From: Sutcliffiella sp. FSL R7-0096
GTDB lineage: Bacteria > Bacillota > Bacilli > Bacillales > Bacillaceae_I
DNA length: 64,000 nt
Assembly (NCBI RefSeq): GCF_038595065.1
Contig: NZ_CP152003.1
Location: 4,134,001 to 4,198,000 of the forward strand
Reading direction: 5' to 3'
Made by a program: the position numbers and the translations under genes. A model generated the notes under the pieces. The model had not been told where the DNA came from, did not search any database, and saw only the letters and a list, made by a program, of their open reading frames with translations. Numbering within the stretch: the stretch's first letter is position 1; each line of letters begins with the position of its first letter. Shown here in pieces: positions 51,886 to 61,619 of this stretch.

Positions 51886-53902
51886 GGAGAATCACCTCCT
51901 GGATGATTGCTGTTACAAAATCTATTACCTGATCCATCAATACGTAGATGATGAAGCAAACCAATACGATGATGATCATACAGAAAATGGTCGTCAGGAT
52001 ATTTCGTACCGTTCCCCAGAATTCAAATGCATGAATTTCCTTAATCATGATGAACAGGATAATCAAGGACCATCCCATCATCACTTGCATGAAGAAGGCG
52101 TACAGGAAGTATTCATTAAGTGTTAGCACGTTTGACATGAGTGTAATCGGTACTAAGAGCACAATGATCGGTGCCAACGAATAAATGGTTCCGATATAGA
52201 TATCGGAGAACTTTCCTTCTCCATCGTTAATCGTACTGACTAGATAGTTAGACACTATGAAAAGAAGAATTGGCAGGAATAATAGAATGAATTCCATTCC
52301 GAAATTAATTTGCTCAAGGCTTGTACCGCCCCTAAAAATGAATCCTGTGAAGTACTTCATGAACAGGAATTCTAAATAAAGAATGATATAAAGGATGGTC
52401 GCCGATAGAACGGAAACCCTTCTTTGTCTTTTAATATAATAGAAACTGTCTATTGGTTGACGTAAAAACTTGCCAAGGAATAATAGCTCGCTTAATAGTT
52501 TCTTATTTTTGAATGCCTGCCATCTTTTCCTTGCCGGTGATAAAATCCCTTTCTTCTTATCTGCAAAAAGCAAGGTCGCCCTGATTGCGAATAATCCAAT
52601 GAGAATGGTGAAGACAAACCCGAGATGATCATTCATCCACTGGTTCCTAATTTCCCAGAAGGAATCCGAATACCCTTCCACATTCCCGACGAGCTCAAAG
52701 GATTGCAGGGCCTCTTCATATTCCTGTTGCTTGTAATAGGCTTCTCCCATTGCATTATGGGCAAGACCGATGGAGGAGTTCATGCGCAATACTTCGCTCC
52801 AATATTGCTCACTCTCTATGTAGAGCCCTTGTGCATATAGCGAGATTCCACCGTGAAGCATTTCTGCAAAAGCTGTTGGCTCTAAAAGTTGGATCGTTCC
52901 GCGCTCACGGTCTGTGACAAAAATTCGCCCAAGATTGTCGGTTGCAATACCCGATGGGTCCATGAACAGGCCAAGGCGGTTTGTGCCATCGTCTTTTCCT
53001 CCGAATAAGAAGAGAATGTTTCCAAAGCTATCAAACTCAATAATTCTTCCATTACTGTCGATAACAAAGAAATTGCCTAGTGGTCCAATTGTGATATCAG
53101 TTAGGTTAGACGAGTCTAAAATTCCTGATGGCAAGATGTTTCCACCAGCAATGTTCAACTTTCGAATGGTTTCAAATCTGGTCCCTGCTGTAATGGTGTA
53201 TACAAGTCCTTTTTCATCAATCGCAATATTGGTCGGCGCTGGCGGCACTTTCAGGAACATGCTGGAGCGCTGCTGGTCTGTTGTCAGGGCATCCTGGATC
53301 ACAGACATTAACGACGGCCTTGTACGGTTTACACCGAAGAATCCAAGAAATGTACCATCTTGACCAACCTGGATGATCCCATTTGTTGAACCCTCTCCGA
53401 TAATGTAGAGGTTGCCTCGTTTATCCACGGTGATTTTCTGTGGTTTATAAGGCGTCCTTGTCCCAAACAGCGGCGAATCAGGTCTGCCGTATTCTTGGAG
53501 CATTTCCCCTTCTTTAGAAAAACGATAGACTTTTTCGTTTGTATAATCCGCCACGTAAATTTGCTGTTCTTCATCCACAAAAACCCCAGTCGGCATTTGC
53601 AGGATTCCTTCTCCGACTTCCAAGAGTTTTCTACCATTCTCATCAAATTTGGTTACTTTCTTCGTACCGGAATCCGCAACATATACATCATTGTTTTGAT
53701 CGATATAGACATCTTCTGGATTGACTATTTCACTTGTACTTCCGAAAAGCCCAACCGGAATATAAGCGGTCTGCGTCTCAATGATATCCCCTTCTGTTGA
53801 TACCGTCTCTGTAGTATATGGAACAGACAGGGCTGCAAAGGATTGCAAAGGAGAAAGGAGGATTAACCATACAGTCAATAAACCAATGAATATGCGTTTC
53901 AT
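51878..53902 (-). CDS. NHL-repeat / YIP1-domain membrane protein
   Basis: A 674-residue protein. A signal peptide (about 1-23) leads an extracytoplasmic NHL-type beta-propeller (about 40-345; repeats of PTGVFVDEEQQIYVADYTNEKVYRF type). A TPR-like helical hairpin follows (about 365-405, AHNAMGEAYYKQQEYEEALQSFE). One membrane helix (425-445) and a C-terminal five-helix Yip1-like membrane domain (about 490-674) come next. It overlaps the DUF5696 gene by 8 bp. Its insertion within a sugar permease run suggests a role in that importer; the role is not established. Confidence 0.8.
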   Translation of the reverse strand: MKRIFIGLLTVWLILLSPLQSFAALSVPYTTETVSTEGDIIETQTAYIPVGLFGSTSEIVNPEDVYIDQNNDVYVADSGTKKVTKFDENGRKLLEVGEGILQMPTGVFVDEEQQIYVADYTNEKVYRFSKEGEMLQEYGRPDSPLFGTRTPYKPQKITVDKRGNLYIIGEGSTNGIIQVGQDGTFLGFFGVNRTRPSLMSVIQDALTTDQQRSSMFLKVPPAPTNIAIDEKGLVYTITAGTRFETIRKLNIAGGNILPSGILDSSNLTDITIGPLGNFFVIDSNGRIIEFDSFGNILFLFGGKDDGTNRLGLFMDPSGIATDNLGRIFVTDRERGTIQLLEPTAFAEMLHGGISLYAQGLYIESEQYWSEVLRMNSSIGLAHNAMGEAYYKQQEYEEALQSFELVGNVEGYSDSFWEIRNQWMNDHLGFVFTILIGLFAIRATLLFADKKKGILSPARKRWQAFKNKKLLSELLFLGKFLRQPIDSFYYIKRQRRVSVLSATILYIILYLEFLFMKYFTGFIFRGGTSLEQINFGMEFILLFLPILLFIVSNYLVSTINDGEGKFSDIYIGTIYSLAPIIVLLVPITLMSNVLTLNEYFLYAFFMQVMMGWSLIILFIMIKEIHAFEFWGTVRNILTTIFCMIIIVLVCFIIYVLMDQVIDFVTAIIQEVILRV

Positions 53903-53920
53903 ACTCTTTTACTCCCCCTT

Positions 53921-54799
53921 CTACTTAATACCTGAATGTGCCATCGTATTCATTACTTGACTTTGTAAGATGATAAAGATGATTAAATTTGGAATGAACA
54001 TGATCAGTGATGCCGCTGCCGCCATTCCTTGACCAGCAACCGTGTTTCCACTGGAGGTCGCCGTTAAGGTCGACATATAAAAGGCAAAGGTCTTCAAATT
54101 TTCATTATCGACAAACAATGTCGAGGTTTCCGTGTTATTCCAGACAAGCTGAAACGATAAAATGGCTATGGTTGCAATTGCCGGTTTTACAAGCGGAATG
54201 ATGATCTTCCGGAAAATTTGATAGTCTGTCGCCCCATCCATCTGGGCAGCTTCTATTAATTCGTTTGGTATTTGATCAATAAATTGTTTTACTAAGAAAA
54301 GCCCGATCGGCATCGCGATCAGCGGGAAAATGTGAACAAGGAACGTGTCCAATAATCCCACCTTTTCAATAAGTAAGTAACGCGGGATGACGACTGCCGC
54401 CGAAACGAACATCAAGGCAAGGGTGTTGATTTCAAAGATGGTTTTCTTTAGTCTGAATCGTTTTTTTGATAGTGCATACCCTGCCATTGTACTGATCAAG
54501 ACTGTCACAAATACGACAATGAGGGTGATGGAAATACTATTAAACAAGTAACGGGACATCGGAACGCCCGATGTACTTGTGTTGTTCATTAAGTCTATGA
54601 AGTTCTGCATCGTCGGCTTTTGCACAAAAAAGCGCGGTGGATAAGCGAAAAGCTCATCGATCGGCTTAAAGGCGTGGGAAAAGACAAAGACGATGGGCAT
54701 AGCCATAAAGATGGCGAGCGGTATTAGAAATGCATAGAACTTTAATTGGCTTTTGTGAAAACGGTCTGGATTTATTTTCGTTCCATGGAATGCCGACAC
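53921..54799 (-). CDS. Carbohydrate ABC transporter permease (MalG-like), second pair
   Basis: About 292 residues, six transmembrane helices, EAA loop [25 protein letters not shown] (about 200-225). The start is uncertain: GTG 54808 almost touches GGGAG, while the in-frame GTG at 54799 lies 8 nt after it and is preferred. It is 18 bp from the NHL-YIP1 gene. A 400-bp gap with an R1 repeat separates it from its MalF-like partner. Confidence 0.87.
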   Translation of the reverse strand: MSAFHGTKINPDRFHKSQLKFYAFLIPLAIFMAMPIVFVFSHAFKPIDELFAYPPRFFVQKPTMQNFIDLMNNTSTSGVPMSRYLFNSISITLIVVFVTVLISTMAGYALSKKRFRLKKTIFEINTLALMFVSAAVVIPRYLLIEKVGLLDTFLVHIFPLIAMPIGLFLVKQFIDQIPNELIEAAQMDGATDYQIFRKIIIPLVKPAIATIAILSFQLVWNNTETSTLFVDNENLKTFAFYMSTLTATSSGNTVAGQGMAAAASLIMFIPNLIIFIILQSQVMNTMAHSGIK

Positions 54800-54949
54800 A
54801 TCATTCACTCCCTACATTAGAAGTTTTATAGCTTGGATGTTTTCTAAAAGATTATTAATCGCTTTCAAGATTGATCGTTCCTTTTCGCTGCAGTCACTTG
54901 CTCTCCGTTGGTGGCCACTGAAAATGCATATAGTATCGATTTAACACCG

Positions 54950-55074
54950 CTGTTGAATTCCGCAATAGGCTTCGCTTTCCGCGGGGCGATGCTTGAGCCT
55001 CCTCACTTCGTTGCGGGGTCTCAAGCTACCGCTTCCCTCCCGCAGGAGTCTCCGCCTTTTGCTCCATTCAACAG
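54950..55074 (+). repeat. R1 interspersed repeat, copy J
   Basis: About 125 bp bounded by CTGTTGAA and TTCAACAG, with GGCTTCGCTTTCCGCGGGGC and GAGCCTCCTCAC. It lies inside the 408-bp gap between two permease genes of one operon (54800-55207); the rest of the gap shows no gene or clear terminator. Confidence 0.85.
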
Positions 55075-55207
55075 CTAGAAACCTTCAATACTGTAAAATT
55101 CCAGTTTTCTATGGCCTCCTATTTCGGGTGTTTCCCTTTCCCGGCTGGAATCAAGTGACTTCCGCTCAATCCACTCATTAACATTGCCCTAGAAAACAGC
55201 CATCTCT

Positions 55208-56101
55208 TTAGTCTTTTTCTCCGAATAAACGCCAGGCGATTTTTGAGAAGATATATACGAATAATAGTAATAGAACGGATATTGCTGCTGCATATCCCAT
55301 TTCGTAGCGGATGAATCCATAGTCTTCCAAGTGGTTGACCATCAACTGACCTGCATATTGAGGCGTCGGGTTGGCACCTGATAAAGCGACCCCGATAGCG
55401 CCGGCCTGGAAGGTTCCAACGACCGCCATTACTGCCCCGAACAGCATCTGCGGCTTCATCGATGGAATGGTGATATAAATGATCTCTTGGAATCTATTTT
55501 TGATGCCGTCAATATAACCAGCTTCATAGATTTCCTTATTGATATTCAAGACACCGGATAGCATCGCAAGGAATCCTACCCCCATGCTTCCCCAAAGCGT
55601 AACGACTATCATGATGGTCATTAGGTGATCTGGAGATTGAAGCCATTGAACAGGCTCCAGGATGACACCAATCGTAATCAATAAACTATTCAAGTAACCC
55701 GTTTGGTCTCCACTGAATATAATCGTCCACACAACAGCCATCGCAATCCCGGCTGTCATGGAAGGGGAATAGATGATAAGCGCCAAAACCGTTCTTGGAA
55801 CCTTCGAAATTTGCGCTAACATCCATGCAAGCAGGAAGGATAAAATATATCCTCCCGGCCCGACGATGAAAGCAAACATCAATGTATTTGGCAGGACGCG
55901 CTGCATAAAGACCTCATCCTGTGTAAGCACGCTGACATAGTTGGCAAGTCCGATGAAGCTCGGCATCTCGATCGCGTTGAAATACGTAAAAGACAGGAGA
56001 ATTGCCACTACCACCGGGATGATGATAAAGGTAAAGAAGAAGATTAAATATGGTGCAAGAAAGATCGATGTACTTGCATGCTTTTGAAGGCTACTCCTCA
56101 T
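55208..56101 (-). CDS. Carbohydrate ABC transporter permease (MalF-like), second pair
   Basis: A 297-residue permease with six transmembrane helices and the EAA loop [26 protein letters not shown] (about 195-220), where the usual EAA is EAG. It overlaps the end of the large binding-protein gene by 11 bp, with its ribosome binding site in that gene. Confidence 0.88.
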   Translation of the reverse strand: MRSSLQKHASTSIFLAPYLIFFFTFIIIPVVVAILLSFTYFNAIEMPSFIGLANYVSVLTQDEVFMQRVLPNTLMFAFIVGPGGYILSFLLAWMLAQISKVPRTVLALIIYSPSMTAGIAMAVVWTIIFSGDQTGYLNSLLITIGVILEPVQWLQSPDHLMTIMIVVTLWGSMGVGFLAMLSGVLNINKEIYEAGYIDGIKNRFQEIIYITIPSMKPQMLFGAVMAVVGTFQAGAIGVALSGANPTPQYAGQLMVNHLEDYGFIRYEMGYAAAISVLLLLFVYIFSKIAWRLFGEKD

Positions 56102-59030
56102 TTTCTTCCACCCAGCTTTCTACTTGTTCAATCGTTGGAATTGGATAGGTCTTCACGATTTTCCCGTTTTTCATATATCCGAATTCCTCCATTTTCCGTC
56201 TCATTTCACGGTCAATGGTCACCACCGCATCGTCTACGGCTGAACGGGTATTCTCTCCGTCAAAGACAACCTTGTTCCATATATTACTGATTTCACGCTC
56301 TACCATATAGGTGTAAGGCGTTTTCGGTACTTCCCTTAAATGCTCCCATTGCTCGAGGATGACTTCCTTATGTTCCTCTGGCCATGGCAATTGTTTAAAG
56401 GCATCAAGATTAGCAGTATTCCACATATAGGACGGACCGTACATGATCTGCAAGGTGGTGGCAAAGTCAGTCTGAGTTTCTGTGGACATCCACCATTTCA
56501 GCACCTGCCATGCCGCGTCCTTATTTTTGCTGCCGTTAAAAATCATGCCAGCCTGTCCAGAACCTGTCGCCCATCTCTCCACTTCACCGTCTTCATTTTC
56601 CACACCAGGGTGAAGGGAGATGTCCCACCAACCTGAGATTTCCGGTGCGGCAGATGTAAGCTCCACATATGTCTGGAAGTTAGAAACACCAATCGGCAAC
56701 GTGGAATAACGGAAGTGGTTATAGAAATTCGGCACCTGTAATGGTGTGCTGTAGATCGTGTTCAAATCCGTCATAAGCTGAATGCCGCGAACCGTTTCAT
56801 CACTATCGATCGTGGTCCCCATGCCATTCTCTTTATACAAGTCCCCTTGATGTTGATAGATAAATGGGGATGTTGATTGGAATGGTTTGAAAGCAACCGC
56901 CCCTGCAATCGGTGTATAGTAGTTCAACCCAAAGCGCTGCAGCTCCGGTAAGACATCGACTACTTCCTCCCAAGTATCAGGCACAGGAACATCCAAAGCA
57001 TTTAAAATATCTTTTCTATAAAACTGTACAAAGAAATCCTGCGTCTCCGGTAAACCGTATACCTCATCCTCAATCATCATTGGCAAGAACGCCCCAGGAG
57101 AGAAATGGCCTAACGTTTCATTGAAGTCCTCAAACTGTCTTAAGTCATATGCGGCGCCACGGATAGCCAGTTCATATGGCAACCAGCTACTGATTCCAAG
57201 TGCGAGATTGGGCTGACTGTTCGCCGCATTGGCCAAGATCAATTTTTGCTCGGAAGGCATGATGGAAAACCTAACTTTTATCCCTGTTTGCGGGGTGAAG
57301 TTTTGATCCACCATATTTTGCATCAATTCTACGTATTGTCGTGGTCTGTTCACCCACACATCCACTACATCATCATCCACTTTTTCCGTAGCCAATGTAT
57401 TGGATTGGAAGGAGTGAAAGAATTTCAAGACAGATTCTTTTGTTTTTGCGAAAAATCCAAGTTCCGGTTTTGGCAACGTTTCGTCACCGTGAATATATAT
57501 TCGATCCATTATCAATGGCTGTTTTTTCAATTCCAGTGTTGCATTACCAAGAAGCTGTGCGACAGAGCTTGAGCCTTCGGAGAGCTGTGTCAGTCGTGCC
57601 GGAATTTTATCAGGATCTGCTGCAAGCTCCCTTAACCGTTCCACGGCAATGTTGAGCGATACAATCTCCACTGATTCTTTCCCATCACTTAAGCCAAGCA
57701 GGTACTCACTTTCTCCTTCAAGCTTATCCGCCCAGGAAGTAAGTTCCCCTTCAATCTCAGGCATGTACTCGGTAATTCTCCAGCCGCGAGAGCGATCTTG
57801 GTTGTTTCCAGTCAAGCGCTTAATGGATAAGGAGAGCTGTTCAATGCCCTTCATCACTTCATCCATCTCGAATAACGTGCGATTTACAGGTGACGCGTCA
57901 CCTTTTAATGTCAGGGTGTTTTTCCCCTTTTCCAAATAAAAATAATACGGTTCCCCGTCTCCGTTACTAAGTGTTTCATTCACCCAGCTTTTCTTTTGTT
58001 GGAAAGAATAGCTTTCCACTTCTTCAAAAGGTACTTCTCCATTGATCATGACTGTCCGGAACACCGGAAAGCCAGATTGTTTTTCTTGTAAAACCTTTAA
58101 GGAAATCTGGTAGTAGCCTGCTTCCTCCACTTCCATTTCCCATGTAGCCGTTTGCCCACTTGTTTCCCATGACTCCCCGCCGATTGCATTCAATAGGCGT
58201 TTGTCACGCTCATAAGGGACAACGGACGCATCCTGTCTATTCACAGGTCTGATAAAAGAACTGTTCTTCTTAAGCGGGTGCTCCGCTTCAATTGTGATAG
58301 TGTTTGTTTCAGCGAGGTCCCCAGGTTGGTTCTCTCTATAATCTTCATATGTAGGAATCGTTCCCACACCGCTTACATAAATATTGCCAAGCAGCATTTC
58401 TCCGCGGATATTCTCCAACGTGATCGTATTTTTGCCTTCTTTTAATTGATACTTTAATGGTCTTGCTTGCAGATAACTGGAATCCTCTGCTTTTACAAAA
58501 TGCCATTGGTCGATCGGCAGCTGCTCAGGAATGATTTCATCCCCAAAACGGTCCTGCTCAAACTCATTGCTTGCACTTCTCCAGTCCTTCGGAAAAAGAA
58601 TTCTCCGACTTTCAAAATACGGATATTCCCCATTCACTTGGATGGAACCTTCTATTGGAACGATTCCTTCACCAAGAGGATAATAATCAAAGCCCAGTTC
58701 ATATAACCCTTCTTCGTCTACTTCCACTTCTATGGTGACAGCATTACGGTCTCCCCAAGTGGATACCTGATCGCCATAATCCTTGCTCTCATTACTTGAA
58801 AGCAGGCTATTCCCATCATTGGATAAAAAATCAGCGGGAGTGACAACGCGCTCGAAATCTTGCGCGTTGCCCTGTCCCACTTCATTCCACTGCTCGAGGA
58901 TCGTTAGATAGCGTGGCTCAATGACTTGTTCTGCCACCTGCTCAGGCGTATTCTCTTCATCAGCAAATGCGAATTGGCCTGGTACTAGCAACAGCAGTAT
59001 TAATGACCAGAACATCATTTTACGTTTCAT
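56091..59030 (-). CDS. Very large ABC solute-binding protein with N-terminal CBM-like domains
   Basis: A 979-residue exported protein. The signal peptide ([23 protein letters not shown]) lacks a lipobox Cys. Two beta-sandwich modules resembling carbohydrate-binding modules (about 75-225 and 240-385; [23 protein letters not shown]) and a helical linker follow. A family-1-type extracellular sugar-binding domain occupies about 560-979 ([41 protein letters not shown]). Usual binding proteins are 400-550 residues. How it stays at the cell is unclear since no anchor is seen. It overlaps the permease gene. Confidence 0.85.
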   Translation of the reverse strand: MKRKMMFWSLILLLLVPGQFAFADEENTPEQVAEQVIEPRYLTILEQWNEVGQGNAQDFERVVTPADFLSNDGNSLLSSNESKDYGDQVSTWGDRNAVTIEVEVDEEGLYELGFDYYPLGEGIVPIEGSIQVNGEYPYFESRRILFPKDWRSASNEFEQDRFGDEIIPEQLPIDQWHFVKAEDSSYLQARPLKYQLKEGKNTITLENIRGEMLLGNIYVSGVGTIPTYEDYRENQPGDLAETNTITIEAEHPLKKNSSFIRPVNRQDASVVPYERDKRLLNAIGGESWETSGQTATWEMEVEEAGYYQISLKVLQEKQSGFPVFRTVMINGEVPFEEVESYSFQQKKSWVNETLSNGDGEPYYFYLEKGKNTLTLKGDASPVNRTLFEMDEVMKGIEQLSLSIKRLTGNNQDRSRGWRITEYMPEIEGELTSWADKLEGESEYLLGLSDGKESVEIVSLNIAVERLRELAADPDKIPARLTQLSEGSSSVAQLLGNATLELKKQPLIMDRIYIHGDETLPKPELGFFAKTKESVLKFFHSFQSNTLATEKVDDDVVDVWVNRPRQYVELMQNMVDQNFTPQTGIKVRFSIMPSEQKLILANAANSQPNLALGISSWLPYELAIRGAAYDLRQFEDFNETLGHFSPGAFLPMMIEDEVYGLPETQDFFVQFYRKDILNALDVPVPDTWEEVVDVLPELQRFGLNYYTPIAGAVAFKPFQSTSPFIYQHQGDLYKENGMGTTIDSDETVRGIQLMTDLNTIYSTPLQVPNFYNHFRYSTLPIGVSNFQTYVELTSAAPEISGWWDISLHPGVENEDGEVERWATGSGQAGMIFNGSKNKDAAWQVLKWWMSTETQTDFATTLQIMYGPSYMWNTANLDAFKQLPWPEEHKEVILEQWEHLREVPKTPYTYMVEREISNIWNKVVFDGENTRSAVDDAVVTIDREMRRKMEEFGYMKNGKIVKTYPIPTIEQVESWVEENEE

Positions 59031-59057
59031 ATCTAATCCCCATCCCCTTTACAGTTG

Positions 59058-59171
59058 GCTCTTTTCTAAAATATTGTTACTATTACCCAAGAAAAAGTCG
59101 GTTTCAGGACTTTTTCCGCCCTTTAAATCTAAAACTATTAACCTGTAAGAATTATTTTTTTAAGAAAGAGC
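59058..59171 (-). repeat. R2 interspersed repeat, copy d (reverse)
   Basis: 114 bp bounded by GCTCTTTTC and GAAAGAGC. The reverse complement shows GTTACTGTCGTGCTC, a GGAAAAAGTC / GACTTTTTCTT hairpin and AGTAACAATATTTTAGAAAAGAGC-like end. It lies in the 214-bp gap between the two binding-protein genes. Confidence 0.75.
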
Positions 59172-59244
59172 ACGACAGTAACTTCAATTTCGGGTAATTA
59201 TTCCATACGCAGAAGTTGCAAATTATGCGAAACAGTCATACAAC

Positions 59245-60621
59245 TTATTGACCAATTGCTTCTTTGCCTTCTTGATACTTTTGATTCGCTAATTCATTAA
59301 TTTGCGCTGCATAGTCTTCGATTTTAATGTCGCCTCTGACACTTGCATCAATCAATGCCGCAATGTTTGCGTTCGGCTCTTCACCAACGGCTACACCAGT
59401 CGGCGCTTCCCATCTGGATTGAGCAAATCCTGGTACAGTTTTAACAGGCTCCACGATACCGTTTTCCAAATTGTCATACGCTGTACGTAATCCAGGGATA
59501 TCCTGAACTTCGAAGAATGCATCCAATACTTCTTCATCTTGAGTCACAGGCAAGTTGTTCAATGACTTGTCATGCTCGACCGCTAAATCAATACGCTTTA
59601 AGAATCCTTCTTTACCAAAGCTCATCCACTTTGCAAAAAGGAATGCTTCCTCTTGGTGCTTAGTAGATTTGGAGATTCCCATGAAATCATTTACGATAAC
59701 CGTTCTTCCACCAGGAGTTCCAACAAAATCCCAATCAAAGTCTAGGTTAGTAGAGAAGTTTTCGACTGCCCAGGATCCATCCCAGAAAAGTCCGATCCCG
59801 CCACCAGCAAATACTTCTCCAGCATGCTCACCATTGAAATTAGCTTTTTGCTCATCAGATAAATTCTCATAAGAATAACCGTTTGTTACAAAGTTGCTTG
59901 TAAGGTTAACACCAGAAATGAATTCGTTGCTATCCAAATGATACTCTTCATCACTGAATGTATACCAGCCAATCGTTTCGTTTACAGAGGATGGATACCA
60001 GTCCACAATGGCAAATGGATTGTTCAACCCAACCACGCCACTGTTCACATTTGTTACAGAACGAACAGATTCCGTGAAATCATCAATAGAGAAGCCATAT
60101 TCAGGAACATCCAGGTTTGCCTGGTTGTATAGATCTTTATTAACAAAATAACCAAGGAAATGCTGTGCACTAGGAATGGCATAAACAGCATCATTGTATG
60201 TAACAGAATCTGTTACAACTTCAGGAATGTTTGCAAAATCCTCATCTTCAGCAGCCAGCTCTGTTACATCTAACAACCAGTCATTCGCAAGTCCAGTCGG
60301 TACTTGAGATACCATGAACACGTCCGGCATAGCATTGGCACTTGCTGCAGAAGAAAGGGAGTTGTTCCAATCATCTGTTGCAATAGACTCATCAATTTCC
60401 ACATTGATATTAGGGTATTTCTCTTCAAACTCGTCAATCATCAGACGCTCAATATTTTGATCTTCTTCCGTTCCAAGCGCCCAGCTTGCAAACTTAATCG
60501 TTACTTGATCTCCGTTATTCGCTTCCTTGCTTTCATCGTTTGATGCATTATTAGAATTACTGCAACCAACCACAAGCATGAACGAAGCAACAATAGCAAT
60601 ACTAGATTTCATCCACTTCAT
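59245..60621 (-). CDS. Sugar ABC transporter substrate-binding lipoprotein
   Basis: About 458 residues. A lipoprotein signal with lipobox LVVGC (about 16-20) leads a family-1 extracellular sugar-binding fold (TIKFASWALGTEEDQNIERLMIDEFEEKYPNINVE; SKSTKHQEEAFLFAKWMS). ATG 60621 is preferred because AAGGGG lies 12 nt upstream. It is first in the transporter operon, behind a promoter with cre and operator sites. It is the likely receptor for the oligosaccharide used by the GH94/GH3 enzymes. Confidence 0.9.
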   Translation of the reverse strand: MKWMKSSIAIVASFMLVVGCSNSNNASNDESKEANNGDQVTIKFASWALGTEEDQNIERLMIDEFEEKYPNINVEIDESIATDDWNNSLSSAASANAMPDVFMVSQVPTGLANDWLLDVTELAAEDEDFANIPEVVTDSVTYNDAVYAIPSAQHFLGYFVNKDLYNQANLDVPEYGFSIDDFTESVRSVTNVNSGVVGLNNPFAIVDWYPSSVNETIGWYTFSDEEYHLDSNEFISGVNLTSNFVTNGYSYENLSDEQKANFNGEHAGEVFAGGGIGLFWDGSWAVENFSTNLDFDWDFVGTPGGRTVIVNDFMGISKSTKHQEEAFLFAKWMSFGKEGFLKRIDLAVEHDKSLNNLPVTQDEEVLDAFFEVQDIPGLRTAYDNLENGIVEPVKTVPGFAQSRWEAPTGVAVGEEPNANIAALIDASVRGDIKIEDYAAQINELANQKYQEGKEAIGQ

Positions 60622-60660
60622 GAACCAAACACCCCTTATATAGTATTTCACTGCCTTTAT

Positions 60661-60672
60661 CGAAACGTTTCA
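60661..60672. promoter_or_regulatory. LacI-type operator in the transporter leader
   Basis: CGAAACGTTTCA, perfect, 39 bp before the binding-protein start. Confidence 0.7.
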
Positions 60673-60733
60673 ATTTGTTCGTAAAAATAAAAAGGGAGAT
60701 CACTCAACCTTTTATACCTGTTCCCTCTGCAAT

Positions 60734-60745
60734 TGATACGTTTCA
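60734..60745. promoter_or_regulatory. Second LacI-type operator-like site at the transporter promoter
   Basis: TGATACGTTTCA, related to the operator series, just downstream of the -10 element. Confidence 0.5.
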
Positions 60746-60753
60746 CTACCGTC

Positions 60754-60782
60754 ATTATACCCCCTCTTGAAAACGATTACAA
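60754..60782 (-). promoter_or_regulatory. Promoter of the sugar transporter operon with overlapping cre
   Basis: On the minus strand TTGTAA (60782-60777), 17 bp, TATAAT (60759-60754). The sequence TGAAAACGATTACA (60768-60781) fits the CcpA cre consensus at all positions and overlaps the -35, so glucose repression is expected. The rest of the 503-bp gap (60622-61124) holds operators and R1 copy K. Confidence 0.8.
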
Positions 60783-60953
60783 TATTATTTTCGAAATATT
60801 TTCGTAGATTGAGAGAATTGATTGAAAAGTCTTATTAGAGAAGGGTTTGGTAGGTATTACCTGTGTTTCTATGTTTATGAAAAATAGAAAAAAGAACCGA
60901 TCTTAAAGTGTAGAATCGATTCGATTTTCATTTATATGTTCTATTAAACGCCG

Positions 60954-61080
60954 CTGTTGATTTCCGCAAATGGCTTCGCTTTCCTAGGGGGCGCTGCTGG
61001 AGCCTCCTCGGCTTCACCTGTGGGGTCTCCACCTAGCGCTATCACCCTCAGGAGTCTTCGCCTTTTGCTTCAATCAACAG
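60954..61080 (+). repeat. R1 interspersed repeat, copy K
   Basis: 127 bp bounded by CTGTTGAT and AATCAACAG with TGGCTTCGCTTTCCTAGGGG, GAGCCTCCTCGGCTTC and GGGGTCTCC. TTCTATTAAAC and TTTTACAGAG outside it look like decayed outer repeats. Confidence 0.85.
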
Positions 61081-61124
61081 CTAGAAAACTCTTTTCATTT
61101 CTCAACTTTTACAGAGTTTACTTA

Positions 61125-61619
61125 TTAAATCACTTTGGATAATTCTTTTCTGCTGTGCATATCCAGTTCTTTGTAGCTTGTGATTTCACATCTCTTTCCG
61201 TCCATGTCCGTGATGATGATCCGGTTGGGCGGTAGCAAATCAAGATGTTCGTGAATGTTTCGCATCATCAACTTTAATGGTCCCCTATCCGTATCAAGTT
61301 CAAAGACCCAAAGACCCGGTTCTTCTTTAATCGATCGGATCTTTTCCACCTCAGGAACCACATAACGAACATTCAATTCTCTTCTGAGTGCAGCTTCACT
61401 TTCGTCATTTAATTGCTTTACATCCTTTACAACGCCAAGCTCTGTGTCACCATCCCAGATAAAAATATATTCATAAGGTCGTGAAAACGGAAAGGTCCGG
61501 AAAATGCCAATATTGCGATATACCTTGTCCATATACCTAAAGTTCATGGTTGTGCCTTCACCGTAGAAAAACTGTACCTTTTCCGGGTCAAAGTATGTAA
61601 TATCGAATATTTCACTCAT
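61125..61619 (-). CDS. DUF1854-family protein
   Basis: A 164-residue soluble protein of the DUF1854 family (FRTFPFSRPYEYIFIWDGDTELGVVKDV; RYVVPEVEKIRSIKEEPG; RNIHEHLDLLPPNRIIITDMDG). The ATG overlaps the ABC transporter stop by 4 bp. In other bacteria DUF1854 proteins are paired with this type of ABC transporter, some in cyanophycin loci; no cyanophycin gene is seen here. Role unknown. Confidence 0.85.
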   Translation of the reverse strand: MSEIFDITYFDPEKVQFFYGEGTTMNFRYMDKVYRNIGIFRTFPFSRPYEYIFIWDGDTELGVVKDVKQLNDESEAALRRELNVRYVVPEVEKIRSIKEEPGLWVFELDTDRGPLKLMMRNIHEHLDLLPPNRIIITDMDGKRCEITSYKELDMHSRKELSKVI

